Shown piece by piece: positions 24,542-32,780 of a stretch of 42,805 nt of DNA. Numbering within the stretch: the first letter of the stretch is position 1; the number at the start of each line of letters is the position of its first letter. The stretch is from Desulfobacterales bacterium. GTDB lineage: Bacteria; Desulfobacterota; Desulfobacteria; Desulfobacterales; SpSt-501. Made by a program: the position numbers and the translations under genes. Below the pieces are notes generated by a model. It was not told where the DNA came from, made no database searches, and saw only the letters and a list, made by a program, of their open reading frames with translations. Where the stretch lies: NCBI GenBank assembly GCA_030834695.1, contig JAUQXK010000146.1, positions 1-42,805 on the forward strand, written 5' to 3'.

Positions 24542-25485
24542 ACGCTATTCACTCCAATATGTTTGGCGACGACGGCCGAAGGCGTCGGCACCGCCGCCTC
24601 CACCCCGCCGATCGCTTCGCGGCTGAAAAATTGAAGGGGCAGACCCAATTCACGCGCCAGCGCGGCCAGTCCCGGCTCGTCCTGTTTCAGATCGATGGAA
24701 GCCAGGCGCACCAGGCTGGCGGCCGCCAGCCCAGCGGCCTGCAGCGTGCCAAGCAACAGGTCACGGATCTCCGCCACGTCCGTATTGCGATTGCAGCCGA
24801 TCCCCGCTACCAGCGAGCGGGGCCGCAAGACCAGGGCGCCGGGCGGCGCGCCGGCCATGCGGTCGTCCACCCAGACCCTGGCGGCGGCCGCCCTGGTTCC
24901 GGCCGCGGCCGCCGGGACGCGGCCGGCCAACAGGCCCAGGGGATCGTGTACCTCCAGCGGCGACCCGATGAGCAGGGCCATGTTCACGGTCTTGATGGCT
25001 GCCGGTGTTTCGATCGTCAGGCCCAATTCCGCGGCCAGAAGATCGATCGCCACGGCGCCGTTAACGTCGGTAGCGGTGGTGACGACCGGTTGGGCGCCGA
25101 TGGCGGCAGCAACTTGCAGCGCCAGCCGGTTCGCACCGCCGATGTGGCCGGAGAGCAGGCTGATGGCGAACGTACCCCGGTCATCGACCACCACCACGGC
25201 CGGGTCTTCGCTTTTGTGAACGATCAGCCCCGCCACCGTTCGCACCACGATCCCGGTCGCCATGATGAAGACATGGCCGCTGTATCGGCGAAAGCGCGCG
25301 GCCACCGCCTCCGTCAGGGATTCAAAACGGACGGCGGATTCCGGCAGGCGGTCGAGCCGGCCCCCTCCATGCACATCGGCATTCGGAATGGCCGCTGCAA
25401 TCCGTACCGCCAGGGCGGCCCCGTTGGGCGTGATGGCCCAGACGGCGATTTTATTTTCGGAAACCGTGTTCGAAGTCTGCATCAT
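24433..25485 (-). CDS. cbiG: Cobalt-precorrin-5A hydrolase
   Basis: The protein is 350 aa. The N-terminal domain shows FIMATGIVVRTVAGLIVHKS and FAISLLSGHIGGANRLALQ. The middle is a variable linker (alanine-rich), and the C-terminal domain starts LVAGIGCNRNTDVAEIRDLL. CbiG opens the delta-lactone of cobalt-precorrin-5A and releases acetaldehyde, a step specific to the anaerobic route. Its 5' end overlaps cbiF and its 3' end overlaps cbiH, so the three are coupled. Confidence 0.95.
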   Translation of the reverse strand: MMQTSNTVSENKIAVWAITPNGAALAVRIAAAIPNADVHGGGRLDRLPESAVRFESLTEAVAARFRRYSGHVFIMATGIVVRTVAGLIVHKSEDPAVVVVDDRGTFAISLLSGHIGGANRLALQVAAAIGAQPVVTTATDVNGAVAIDLLAAELGLTIETPAAIKTVNMALLIGSPLEVHDPLGLLAGRVPAAAAGTRAAAARVWVDDRMAGAPPGALVLRPRSLVAGIGCNRNTDVAEIRDLLLGTLQAAGLAAASLVRLASIDLKQDEPGLAALARELGLPLQFFSREAIGGVEAAVPTPSAVVAKHIGVNSVCEATAILASRGGSLIVPKRSSRNATVAVARINFTS

Positions 25486-26266
25486 ACAGTTTGGACGTGA
25501 CGCTGAGGTCGTCCGGGCCGATCTCCAGCACCCGGCCGACGATGATCAGGGCCTGGCGCGTGATGCGCTCGGCGCGCACCGCTTCGACCAACTCTTTCAA
25601 GCGTGTCCGGATCACTTTTTCCCCGGCCTGGCTGACCCGGTAGACCACGGCGCAGGCGGCCTCCGCGCCGTACGCTTCGGCGAGAGTGGCGGCCACTTCC
25701 TCGATCTGGCCCATGCTCAGGTAGACCGCCATCGACGTCCGGTGGGCGGCTAGACCGGATAGATTTTCGGTCGCGGGGACCGGCGTACGGCCCGCCGCGC
25801 GCGTCAGGATCAGGGTCTGCGCGACTTCCGGCAGGGTGTACTCGATCCCCAGGGCGGCCGCGGCGGCGAAGGCAGCGGTGACGCCGGGGATCACCTTGGA
25901 TGGGATTCCCGCCCTGCGGAGCGCGGCCATCTGTTCGAAGACGGCCCCGTAGAGACTGGGGTCTCCGGTGTGCAGCCGCACCACCCGTTTGCCGTTGCGC
26001 TGGGCCTGCGCCATGGCCGCGACGATCTCCCCCAGTGGCATGGAAGCGCTGTTGATGGCCGGCGTTCCCGGCCGGGTCCAGACCAGCAGGTCCTCCGGCA
26101 CCAGGGATCCGGCGTAGACCACCAGATCGGCGGCCGCGAGCGCATTGCGACCCTTGACGGTGATCAACTCCGGGTCGCCCGGCCCGGCGCCGACGAAAAG
26201 AACCGGATCGGATTCGGAAGGGGGAAGGCGGAAGGCGGAATTCATGTCTCGATCTTCAGCGCTCAT
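25451..26266 (-). CDS. cbiF: Cobalt-precorrin-4 C11-methyltransferase
   Basis: SAM-dependent methylase motifs are VLFVGAGPGDPELITVKGRN, RLHTGDPSLYGAVFEQMA and IPGVTAAFAAAAALGIEYTL. CbiF adds the C11 methyl group. Starts at 26266 or 26245 are both possible; the first about 20 residues (NSAFRLPPSESD) come from a purine/pyrimidine repeat and are not part of the family domain. It overlaps cbiET by 11 bp and cbiG by 35 bp. The start region lies in the loop of a 16-bp inverted repeat. Confidence 0.95.
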   Translation of the reverse strand: MSAEDRDMNSAFRLPPSESDPVLFVGAGPGDPELITVKGRNALAAADLVVYAGSLVPEDLLVWTRPGTPAINSASMPLGEIVAAMAQAQRNGKRVVRLHTGDPSLYGAVFEQMAALRRAGIPSKVIPGVTAAFAAAAALGIEYTLPEVAQTLILTRAAGRTPVPATENLSGLAAHRTSMAVYLSMGQIEEVAATLAEAYGAEAACAVVYRVSQAGEKVIRTRLKELVEAVRAERITRQALIIVGRVLEIGPDDLSVTSKLYDADFEHGFRK

Positions 26267-26385
26267 CTTTCTTCCCCCTTCCGCCTTCCGCCTTCGAACT
26301 TCCGACTTCCCCCTTCCCCCTTCGCACTTCTCCCTTCACCTCTCCCGCCCTCCGCCTTCGCACTTCCGAATTCCGCCTTCCCGTA
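26215..26385. repeat. Purine/pyrimidine-biased low-complexity tract
   Basis: The minus strand is built from variants of GGAAGGCGGAAGG and GGGGGAAG. It encodes the last roughly 40 residues of CbiET (an RRRR/EVRRGKGE-type basic tail) and the N-terminal leader of CbiF in inverted orientation. Neither stretch belongs to the enzyme families, so the tract seems to have expanded into the gene junction. Confidence 0.7.
26225..26294. repeat. 16-bp inverted repeat around the cbiF start
   Basis: AAGGCGGAAGGCGGAA (26225-26240) is perfectly inverted as TTCCGCCTTCCGCCTT (26279-26294). The 38-nt loop contains the RBS and both candidate start codons of cbiF. In mRNA this would be a strong hairpin that could affect cbiF initiation. 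Confidence 0.65.
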
Positions 26386-27629
26386 ATGATCCAGACCGGG
26401 TTCAACGCCTCCAGCCTTTCGCTCCAGGGCATCGGCTCGCTGCGGTGGATCTGGACCTGCACCGTCTCCGCCGCGAAACCCAGCTGCCGCAGCGCGGCCG
26501 AAGCGTCGTGCATGTTCTGCAGCAGCACGGTATTGATCACGACGATTCCGTTCGGCTTCAGGTGCTGTACCGCCTTGGCAATAATAGCCGGCAGGTCTCC
26601 GCCGCCGCCGCCGATGAAAATGCGGTCCGGTTTGGGAAGCCGTGCGAGCCCTGCCGGCAGAACCGCCTGTACGACGCTCAGATTGCGGACCGCAAAACGC
26701 CGGGCGTTGGTTTTGATCTGTTCGATCCGCCGGGGGTCCTTTTCAACGGCCACGATCCGGCCTTTTCCGATGAACAGGGACGATTCGATGGCGACCGAGC
26801 CGCTGCCGGCACCGAGATCCCAAAGCACCTGGCCGGCGGTCAGTCTCAACTTGGCCAGCGTCACGGCGCGCACTTCGGACTTGGTGATCAGTCCCCGGTG
26901 GTGGTCGAACCACTCGTCCGGCGCCCCCAATGCCGGCCTCCGGCGGGCGGCGACAGGCTGGGCTTCCCGTTTCAGGACCACGAGGTTGGGCTCGGCGAAT
27001 TTCCCGGCCACCGCCTGCTCCAGGCGATACCATCGGTGGCGTTCGGCGGCTGTGCCGAGCGCCTCCATGACCGCCATGCGAAAACCGCCCCCCAGCCGAT
27101 CGAGTATCAACCGGGCCAGCCAGCCGGGGCCGTGCTCCGGATCGGTCAGAACCGCGATCCGTTCTTCCTCCGCCAGCGCCCGGAGCAGACCGCTTTGGTC
27201 TTTCCGGCCATGCAGGCTGACGATGCGAACGCCACTCCAGGACTCCTTGATCCGGGCGAAGGCGGCGGCCACCGAAGAGACATTCGGGTGGATCGTCACC
27301 CGATCGGGTCCGAACGCGTCGATCAGCTTGGCGCCGATGCCGAAGAACAACGGGTCGCCCGATGCCAGGACCACGATCGACGTCCGTGCCATCCGGCGGC
27401 GGATATAGGTGATGGCGTCATCCAAATCCTTTCCGATCGATTTTTTTTCGGCCGGCACGTCCGGAAAAAAAGCGAGAAGACGCTTGCCTCCCAGCAGGAT
27501 CTCGGCGCGCTCGATGATGGCGCGATGCCTGGGAGTCAAGTCATCCGGGCCGAGACCGACGCCGATGACATCGATACAAGGATAATGCCCGTTCTGGGGC
27601 CGACTCTTTCGAGGTTGCGTTTTCGTCAT
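26256..27629 (-). CDS. cbiET: Precorrin-6Y C5,15-methyltransferase/decarboxylase (CbiE-CbiT fusion)
   Basis: The protein is 457 aa. The CbiE half has IDVIGVGLGPDDLTPRHRAI and VVLASGDPLFFGIGAKLIDA. The CbiT half has LTAGQVLWDLGAGSGSVAIE and the PDRIFIGGGGGDLPAIIAK block. The fusion (CobL-type layout) methylates C5 and C15 and decarboxylates the ring C acetate. The C-terminal about 35 residues are a basic low-complexity tail from the repeat tract. A 206-bp gap with a REP-like palindrome separates it from cbiD upstream. Confidence 0.95.
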   Translation of the reverse strand: MTKTQPRKSRPQNGHYPCIDVIGVGLGPDDLTPRHRAIIERAEILLGGKRLLAFFPDVPAEKKSIGKDLDDAITYIRRRMARTSIVVLASGDPLFFGIGAKLIDAFGPDRVTIHPNVSSVAAAFARIKESWSGVRIVSLHGRKDQSGLLRALAEEERIAVLTDPEHGPGWLARLILDRLGGGFRMAVMEALGTAAERHRWYRLEQAVAGKFAEPNLVVLKREAQPVAARRRPALGAPDEWFDHHRGLITKSEVRAVTLAKLRLTAGQVLWDLGAGSGSVAIESSLFIGKGRIVAVEKDPRRIEQIKTNARRFAVRNLSVVQAVLPAGLARLPKPDRIFIGGGGGDLPAIIAKAVQHLKPNGIVVINTVLLQNMHDASAALRQLGFAAETVQVQIHRSEPMPWSERLEALNPVWIITGRRNSEVRRRRAGEVKGEVRRGKGEVGSSKAEGGRGKKDER

Positions 27630-27713
27630 CGTAAGCCCGCTAAGCGTATCAAGTTTTGCGTGTTAAGCAAGCCATGGCGCGCAGCGCCACTTTATCGCCA
27701 AGAAAGTTTTTTG

Positions 27714-27762
27714 GTGGGAGCGGCTTTCAGCCGCGGTCGTCGCGGCTGGAAAGCCGCTCCCA
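27714..27762. repeat. REP-like palindrome, copy 1
   Basis: GTGGGAGCGGCTTTCAGCCG and its near-perfect inverse CGGCTGGAAAGCCGCTCCCAC form a long stem with a short GTCGT loop, in the 206-bp gap between cbiD and cbiET. A second copy is at 41364-41411. The sequence style is that of extragenic REP elements; no RAYT transposase gene is in the window. Confidence 0.75.
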
Positions 27763-27835
27763 CAGAAAATGACCCAACTTGCTTGGAAGCAAAGGATGGC
27801 TTCGATTTCTTGACTGAATGCTTAAAACATGAAGC

Positions 27836-28936
27836 TTAAAGCTGTTTTTCAGAATCGAACACGACTCCCCCGTCGTAATCGAAAATGACGTTCTGAACCT
27901 TGATCCCCGGGCCGGCGAAACGAGCGGCGCTCGCGACCACCCGCCGCCCCACTTCAGCGATCAGGTTGGGGTGAGTCGAGGTGAGGAGCGTGAAGGCTTC
28001 GCGGGCGGTATGGCAGGACCGCACGGTATCCGCCAGCGCCGGAGGGTTGCCCTGCTCAAGGGACCAATCCGCCAGGGCCGCCAGGCTCAACTCCGATCGC
28101 GCCGCATGCGTATGTGGCGCACCCTGGGCCATTTTGATGGCCTTGCCGAAGAAGACCGCCAGAATCACCCGCGCAAAGCCCTTGTGGGCGGCGAGTTCCA
28201 GGCTCTTTTGAAAGAAATCGCCGACCTGCACGAAACCTTCCTCCGGCCATTGCGGCCAGAGCCGCTGCGCGAAGCGCTCGCTGCGCCGGCCGGTGCTCAG
28301 CACCACCCGGTCCAGGCCGCAGGCTCGCGCCACGGACAACCCGGCGGCGATGGTGGCCGTGAAGGCATCGTGCGACATGGGCCGCACGATGCCGGTGGTG
28401 CCGAGAATGGAGATGCCGCCCACGATGCCGAGCCGCGCGTTCAGCGTTTTACGCGCGATCTCCTCTCCGCGCGGTACGAAGATCTCGACGGCGACCGTCG
28501 ACGTCGCGGCATGGGACCCCAGCGCTTCGCCCACCGCCTGGGCGATCATCCGGCGCGGGCCCGGGTTGATGGCGGGCTCGCCTGGCGGCAGCTCAAGGCC
28601 CGGCTTGGTGATCCGGCCCACACCGTCGCCGCCGGAAATGACAACCTCCGGCGGGCCGGCTGCGGGTCCGGCCGGAGCGTGAAGCCTGACCCGGGCGCCG
28701 ATCTCCGCGCCATGGGTGACGTCCGGGTCGTCGCCGGCATCCTTGACGGCGGTGCAGACGGCGCCCTCGGCGGTCCGCCGGCAGCCGTGAATCGGGATGA
28801 CGATGCGGTCGCCGGTCAGCAGAGCGATGGACACCACCTCCGGCGGACGGCCTTCCAACAGGAACCGCACCGCTCCCTTGGCAGCGGCGGCGGCCGTCGC
28901 GCCGGTCGTGAAGCCGGTCCGCAGGCGTTTCTTCAT
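27836..28936 (-). CDS. cbiD: Cobalt-precorrin-5B C1-methyltransferase
   Basis: The protein is 366 aa. The N-terminus LRTGFTTGATAAAAAKGAVR is the CbiD hallmark, followed by GISILGTTGIVRPMSHDAF and the VQVGDFFQKSLELAAHKGFA region. CbiD is the C1 methyltransferase unique to the anaerobic pathway and is unrelated to the other methylases. It starts 3 bp after the GATE-domain gene, so both are on one message. Confidence 0.96.
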   Translation of the reverse strand: MKKRLRTGFTTGATAAAAAKGAVRFLLEGRPPEVVSIALLTGDRIVIPIHGCRRTAEGAVCTAVKDAGDDPDVTHGAEIGARVRLHAPAGPAAGPPEVVISGGDGVGRITKPGLELPPGEPAINPGPRRMIAQAVGEALGSHAATSTVAVEIFVPRGEEIARKTLNARLGIVGGISILGTTGIVRPMSHDAFTATIAAGLSVARACGLDRVVLSTGRRSERFAQRLWPQWPEEGFVQVGDFFQKSLELAAHKGFARVILAVFFGKAIKMAQGAPHTHAARSELSLAALADWSLEQGNPPALADTVRSCHTAREAFTLLTSTHPNLIAEVGRRVVASAARFAGPGIKVQNVIFDYDGGVVFDSEKQL

Positions 28937-28939
28937 TTG

Positions 28940-29995
28940 CTAAGCAACCCCATAATACATCACCCCCACCCCGATGATGCTGACGACCCGAAACAACTGC
29001 CCCAGCACGAGCAGCTCGGCTCCCATCCGCGGAGAATAGATCCCCATGTAGTGCGGCAGCTGATGCCGCAGGGCGCGAATGGGAAACGCCAGGACATTGC
29101 CGGTGAGAAGCGCCAGCACCGTCTGCTGGGTGGTGAGCATCCCGGCATCCATCAGAGCGCCGGCCGTGGCGAATCCGGAAGTGAACTCGGCCACGAAACT
29201 CAGCACCACGATGGAAAGAGACTCCATCGGGACGAAGGAGGTCACCACCGCGTCCGCCAGCCAGTCCCGTGCGCTGGAAAAAAGACCCAGCCGGTTCAGA
29301 ACGAACACCGCCGTATAGATCGGCACCACCAGGATGCCGATTCGCAGGATGCGTTCCGGGAGCTTTTCCCGAATGGCCGTCCAGACCCGTTCGGACCGGG
29401 GAGCGGCTTGCCCTGAAGCTTGTGCAACGCTCTCCTCGGCCGGTTCCGGCTCGGGAGGGAGCCGCAGTCGGCCATAGCCGATGAAGACCAGGGTCCGGAG
29501 CACGAGGGCCAGAAAGGTCAAGGCGAAATAGAGAACCCCGGCAGCCCCGGTCATGGAGATGACCGTGAAAAAAGTGGTCGGCAGATGCAGAAAAAAGGCC
29601 GGGAACTGGTTGAGGAAATTGGCCAGATAAAGTTGCTTCCGGGAGATTTTGTTCTCCTTATAAAAATCCTGCAGCATGGCGTTGGCCGCCACGCCGGAGG
29701 CGAAAGCCGCCGTGAATGCGGCGCCACAGCGGTCCCCCAGTCTGCTGAAACGGAACAGCGGCCGGGCGAGCGCTGCGAAAGTACGGGTCCAGCCGGCCGC
29801 TTCCATCACCTGGCCGATCAGCAGGCCGACCGCGATGGTGAGCATCAGCTGCCCGAGCGGCCAGACCAGCCCGGAGAAAACCTGCCGGCCGCTCATGTGA
29901 GGGGCCAGATACAGGCCGGCCAGCAGGATGACTGCCGCAACCCCCAAAGACACCACCAGGCGGCCGGTAATGGGTTTATTCCGCCGTCGGCTCAT
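28940..29995 (-). CDS. GATE (nucleoside-recognition) domain membrane protein in cob operon
   Basis: The protein is 351 aa with about eight hydrophobic segments and two GATE/nucleoside-recognition repeats. The first includes LMLTIAVGLLIGQVMEAAGW and FASGVAANAMLQDFY; the second includes IVVLSFVAEFTSGFATAGAL and LLTGNVLAFPIRALRHQLPH. A charged central loop (PPEPEPAEESVAQASGQAAP) separates them. The family includes SpmA/SpmB-like and nucleoside-transporter-related proteins, but most members have no known substrate. Here it is tightly coupled: it overlaps cbiL by 20 bp and ends 3 bp before cbiD. A role in transport of a cobalamin precursor, metal or nucleotide component is plausible but inferred only from context. 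Confidence 0.85.
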   Translation of the reverse strand: MSRRRNKPITGRLVVSLGVAAVILLAGLYLAPHMSGRQVFSGLVWPLGQLMLTIAVGLLIGQVMEAAGWTRTFAALARPLFRFSRLGDRCGAAFTAAFASGVAANAMLQDFYKENKISRKQLYLANFLNQFPAFFLHLPTTFFTVISMTGAAGVLYFALTFLALVLRTLVFIGYGRLRLPPEPEPAEESVAQASGQAAPRSERVWTAIREKLPERILRIGILVVPIYTAVFVLNRLGLFSSARDWLADAVVTSFVPMESLSIVVLSFVAEFTSGFATAGALMDAGMLTTQQTVLALLTGNVLAFPIRALRHQLPHYMGIYSPRMGAELLVLGQLFRVVSIIGVGVMYYGVA

Positions 29996-30713
29996 GGGAT
30001 GCGTTCTTCTTGGCGATGACCAGGGTCCAGTAATCCGGTGTCTGCCGGCAAAGCCGCTCGACGTCCGTGACGATCTCCTCGTTCGGATGACCGCAGTTCT
30101 TCACCCCGACGCAATACGGATAGTCGCCGGATTCCGCCAATGCCGAGCATATGTCCGGCAGGTTGCGGTAGGCTTTCAGGAACACGACGGTTTCGGGTTT
30201 CCGGGAAAGCGCCCGCAGACGATCGCCGCCCGTGGCACCGGAAGTGATCATCATCGTGCCCTCGCCTTCGACCAGAGGGGTGCTCAGCCGACAGGCGGCA
30301 GCCTGGTAGGAGGTGATCCCGGGCACGGGCGACACGCCGAGGTGAGGCGCACGGGCCTTCACAAACGTCATCAGATAGCCGAAGGTGGAATAGGTCAGGG
30401 AGTCGCCCAGAGTCAGGAAAGCCGCGTCCCGCCCGGCTTCCAGCTCGTCGATGATGCGCTGGGCGTTGGCGGTCCATGCCCGGCGGGTCTCGGACTTGTC
30501 GCGCGTCATGGGGAAGCGCAGCAGTTCGACCGGAGTGGACTCCGGAATATGCGTCCGGGCGATGTCCATCGCCAGGCTGTGGTGGTTTTTGGTGGAAGCC
30601 GCCGCAAACACGATGTCGACCTGCCCCAGTACCTTGACGGCTTTGAGGGTGATCAGGTCCGGGTCTCCCGGGCCGACACCGATGCCGTATAGCGTTCCGA
30701 TCTTGCTTTTCAT
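29976..30713 (-). CDS. cbiL: Cobalt-precorrin-2 C20-methyltransferase
   Basis: The protein is 245 aa from the ATG at 30713; a GTG at 30722 would add three residues. SAM methylase motifs are LYGIGVGPGDPDLITLKAVK, AFLTLGDSLTYSTFGYLMTF and VPGITSYQAAACRLSTPLVE. CbiL adds the C20 methyl, the first ring methylation committed to cobalamin after cobalt insertion. A short AATAGGTCC/GGACCTATT hairpin lies in the 58-bp gap upstream and overlaps the cbiC stop. Confidence 0.95.
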   Translation of the reverse strand: MKSKIGTLYGIGVGPGDPDLITLKAVKVLGQVDIVFAAASTKNHHSLAMDIARTHIPESTPVELLRFPMTRDKSETRRAWTANAQRIIDELEAGRDAAFLTLGDSLTYSTFGYLMTFVKARAPHLGVSPVPGITSYQAAACRLSTPLVEGEGTMMITSGATGGDRLRALSRKPETVVFLKAYRNLPDICSALAESGDYPYCVGVKNCGHPNEEIVTDVERLCRQTPDYWTLVIAKKNASHEPTAE

Positions 30714-30771
30714 TGTGAGCACCTGAGCGGTGGTTTGGGTTTTTTAATAGGTCCCATTGGTCTTATCGGAC

Positions 30772-31395
30772 CTATTCTTTTTCCTTTTCCTGCGCCAGCA
30801 GCAGCAGCGCATTGACCACGGCCGCCGCCACATTGGATCCGCCCTTCCGGCCCGCGTTGGTGATGAAGGGATGGTCCAATTCCGCAAGGGCGGCCTTGGA
30901 CTCGGCCGCGTTGACGAAGCCGACCGGCAATCCGACGATGAGGGCCGGCCGGGCCCGGCCGCAGCGCACCTGTTCGGTCAGGCGCAGGAGCGCGGTCGGT
31001 GCATTGCCGATGACGTATATGCCGTCCGTCATTTCCGCCAGCGCCGCGTCCACGGCAGCCTCGGCCCGGGTAGTCCCCGAGCGGCGGGCTGCGGCATGGA
31101 TGGCGGGGTCGTCCATGTGACAGCTCACGGCGACACCGAAGCGCAGGGCATCCTGCTTGCGGATGCCGGTGCGCGCCATGTTGGTGTCGGTAATGATGGA
31201 CTTGCCCGTGCGCAGGGCTTTTAGCCCGGCAGCGACGGCCTGCGAATGGAACCGGACGGTGCGCAGATAGTCGAAATCCGCCGAGGTGTGGATCATGCGC
31301 CGCACGATCGGCCACTGCGCGGGGGTGAAATCGTGTGGACCGGCCTCCCGGTCGATGATACGGAAGCTCTCCGTTTCGATGTCAATGGGCTTCAT
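30772..31395 (-). CDS. cbiC: Cobalt-precorrin-8 methylmutase
   Basis: The protein is 207 aa from the ATG at 31395, which overlaps the cbiA stop in ATGA. The catalytic histidine is in WPIVRRMIHTSADFDYLRTV. ITDTNMARTGIRKQDALRFG and PALIVGLPVGFVNAAESKAA are family signatures. It moves the C11 methyl to C12 to give cobyrinate. A larger ORF upstream in the same frame is a shadow of cbiA. Confidence 0.95.
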   Translation of the reverse strand: MKPIDIETESFRIIDREAGPHDFTPAQWPIVRRMIHTSADFDYLRTVRFHSQAVAAGLKALRTGKSIITDTNMARTGIRKQDALRFGVAVSCHMDDPAIHAAARRSGTTRAEAAVDAALAEMTDGIYVIGNAPTALLRLTEQVRCGRARPALIVGLPVGFVNAAESKAALAELDHPFITNAGRKGGSNVAAAVVNALLLLAQEKEKE

Positions 31396-32780
31396 GCGTT
31401 CCGGGTCCTTTCGGTACGGTAGACGCGGCAGGAGACGACAAAAGCCGCTGCCGCCTGCGGGGCGCTTCCGAAGTGCAGGTGAATGTAGCTCCCGAGCGTT
31501 CGACGGAGCACATGACCCTCCATCGTCTTTTGAACGCCATCGCGGCCGGCGATCCGATACACGGCCTCCGCCGCGGACCGGGCCTCCGGCATCTCCGAAT
31601 AATGAAACTCGTGTCCGCGAATGACGGCACCCTTCTCGCCGATGATGGTCCGACGGGCGAGCTGCACCTCGCGATAGCCCAACGCCTTGAGCCGCGGCAG
31701 CATGCGGGTTTTGAACGGAAAGCAGCCGGCCATCGGAAACCGTCGGCCCGCCTGGTCCTGGAGCTCGCTGCAAAGGTACATGAATCCCCCGCACTCCGCG
31801 TAGATCGGCATGCCCGCCAGACTGTGCTCCCGGATCTGTCGCCGCATCGGCTCGTTGGCGGCGAGCTGCCCGGCAAAAAGCTCCGGATACCCCCCGCCGA
31901 GATAGATCCCGTCGAGATCCGACGGCATAGAAGCATCCCGGATCGGTGAAAAAAACACCAGCTGCGCCCCCCTGCCCTCCAGGAGTTCGAGATTGTCGGG
32001 GTAGTAAAAGCAGAAGGCCGGGTCCCGGGCGACGCCGATGCGCACCGGATTCGCCGGGCGTGTCGGACGGACGGATGCCGCACCCGCCGGGACGGCGGTT
32101 TCAGGCATGCCCATCAGCAGCCGGTCGATATCGATGGCCGCCTCGATGCGATCGGCCAGCCGGCCGACGGCGGCATCGTCCAGGAGATGCTCCTCGCGGG
32201 TGACCAGCCCCAGATGGCGTTCGGGTATGGCGATGGCATCCTCGCGCATCATCCCCCCCAGGCAGGCCATCCGTACGGCACCGTCGAGGGCCTCCCGCAG
32301 AAAGCTCAAATGACGGGGACTGCCCAGCTGGTTGAACATCACACCGGCGAACGACAGGCCCGGATCAAAATTCTCAAAGCCGAGGATGAGGGCGGCGGCG
32401 CTGCGCGCCATGCTGCGGGCGTCCACCACCAGGAGCACGGGCAGTCCCAGCCATTTGGCCATTTGGGCAGTGGAGCCGTTTTCGGTTTTGCCGTCGGTGC
32501 CGTCGTACAGACCCATCACACCCTCGACGACGGCGACGTCGGCATCGGCGCACGATTTCCGGAAGGCGTTCAGGTTGTACTCGCGCGACAGCATCCAGCC
32601 GTCCAGATTGCGGCTGGGCCTCCCGGTGATGCGGGCATGGTGGCCGGGGTCGATAAAGTCCGGGCCGACTTTGAACGGCGCAACCCGCTGGCCGCGGCGC
32701 TTCAAGGCCGCCATCAAACCGAGGCTAGCGGTGGTCTTGCCGCACCCGCTGTGGGTGCCCGCGATGACAATGCCTTTCAA
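31392..32780 (-). CDS. cbiA: Cobyrinate a,c-diamide synthase
   Basis: The protein is 462 aa. The N-terminal P-loop is IAGTHSGCGKTTASLGLMAA. DVAVVEGVMGLYDGTDGKTE is the CbiA ATP-binding signature. The C-terminal glutaminase domain carries the nucleophile Cys in MPIYAECGGFMYL. It amidates the a and c side chains. It overlaps btuF (4 bp) and cbiC (4 bp). Confidence 0.96.
   Translation of the reverse strand: MKGIVIAGTHSGCGKTTASLGLMAALKRRGQRVAPFKVGPDFIDPGHHARITGRPSRNLDGWMLSREYNLNAFRKSCADADVAVVEGVMGLYDGTDGKTENGSTAQMAKWLGLPVLLVVDARSMARSAAALILGFENFDPGLSFAGVMFNQLGSPRHLSFLREALDGAVRMACLGGMMREDAIAIPERHLGLVTREEHLLDDAAVGRLADRIEAAIDIDRLLMGMPETAVPAGAASVRPTRPANPVRIGVARDPAFCFYYPDNLELLEGRGAQLVFFSPIRDASMPSDLDGIYLGGGYPELFAGQLAANEPMRRQIREHSLAGMPIYAECGGFMYLCSELQDQAGRRFPMAGCFPFKTRMLPRLKALGYREVQLARRTIIGEKGAVIRGHEFHYSEMPEARSAAEAVYRIAGRDGVQKTMEGHVLRRTLGSYIHLHFGSAPQAAAAFVVSCRVYRTERTRNA

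Noticed and set aside
26145-27839. 564-codon open frame on the plus strand
   Set aside because: It is the antisense shadow of cbiET in GC-rich DNA; the translation has no family features, while the minus strand encodes clear CbiE and CbiT motifs.
27971-29416. 481-codon open frame on the plus strand
   Set aside because: It is antisense to cbiD and the GATE protein, with no recognisable domain and a composition typical of shadows.
30746-30776. AATAGGTCC/GGACCTATT hairpin as an operon terminator
   Set aside because: On the transcribed minus strand it is followed by A residues, not a T run, and it sits inside a tightly packed operon; it may be an mRNA hairpin but not a standard terminator.
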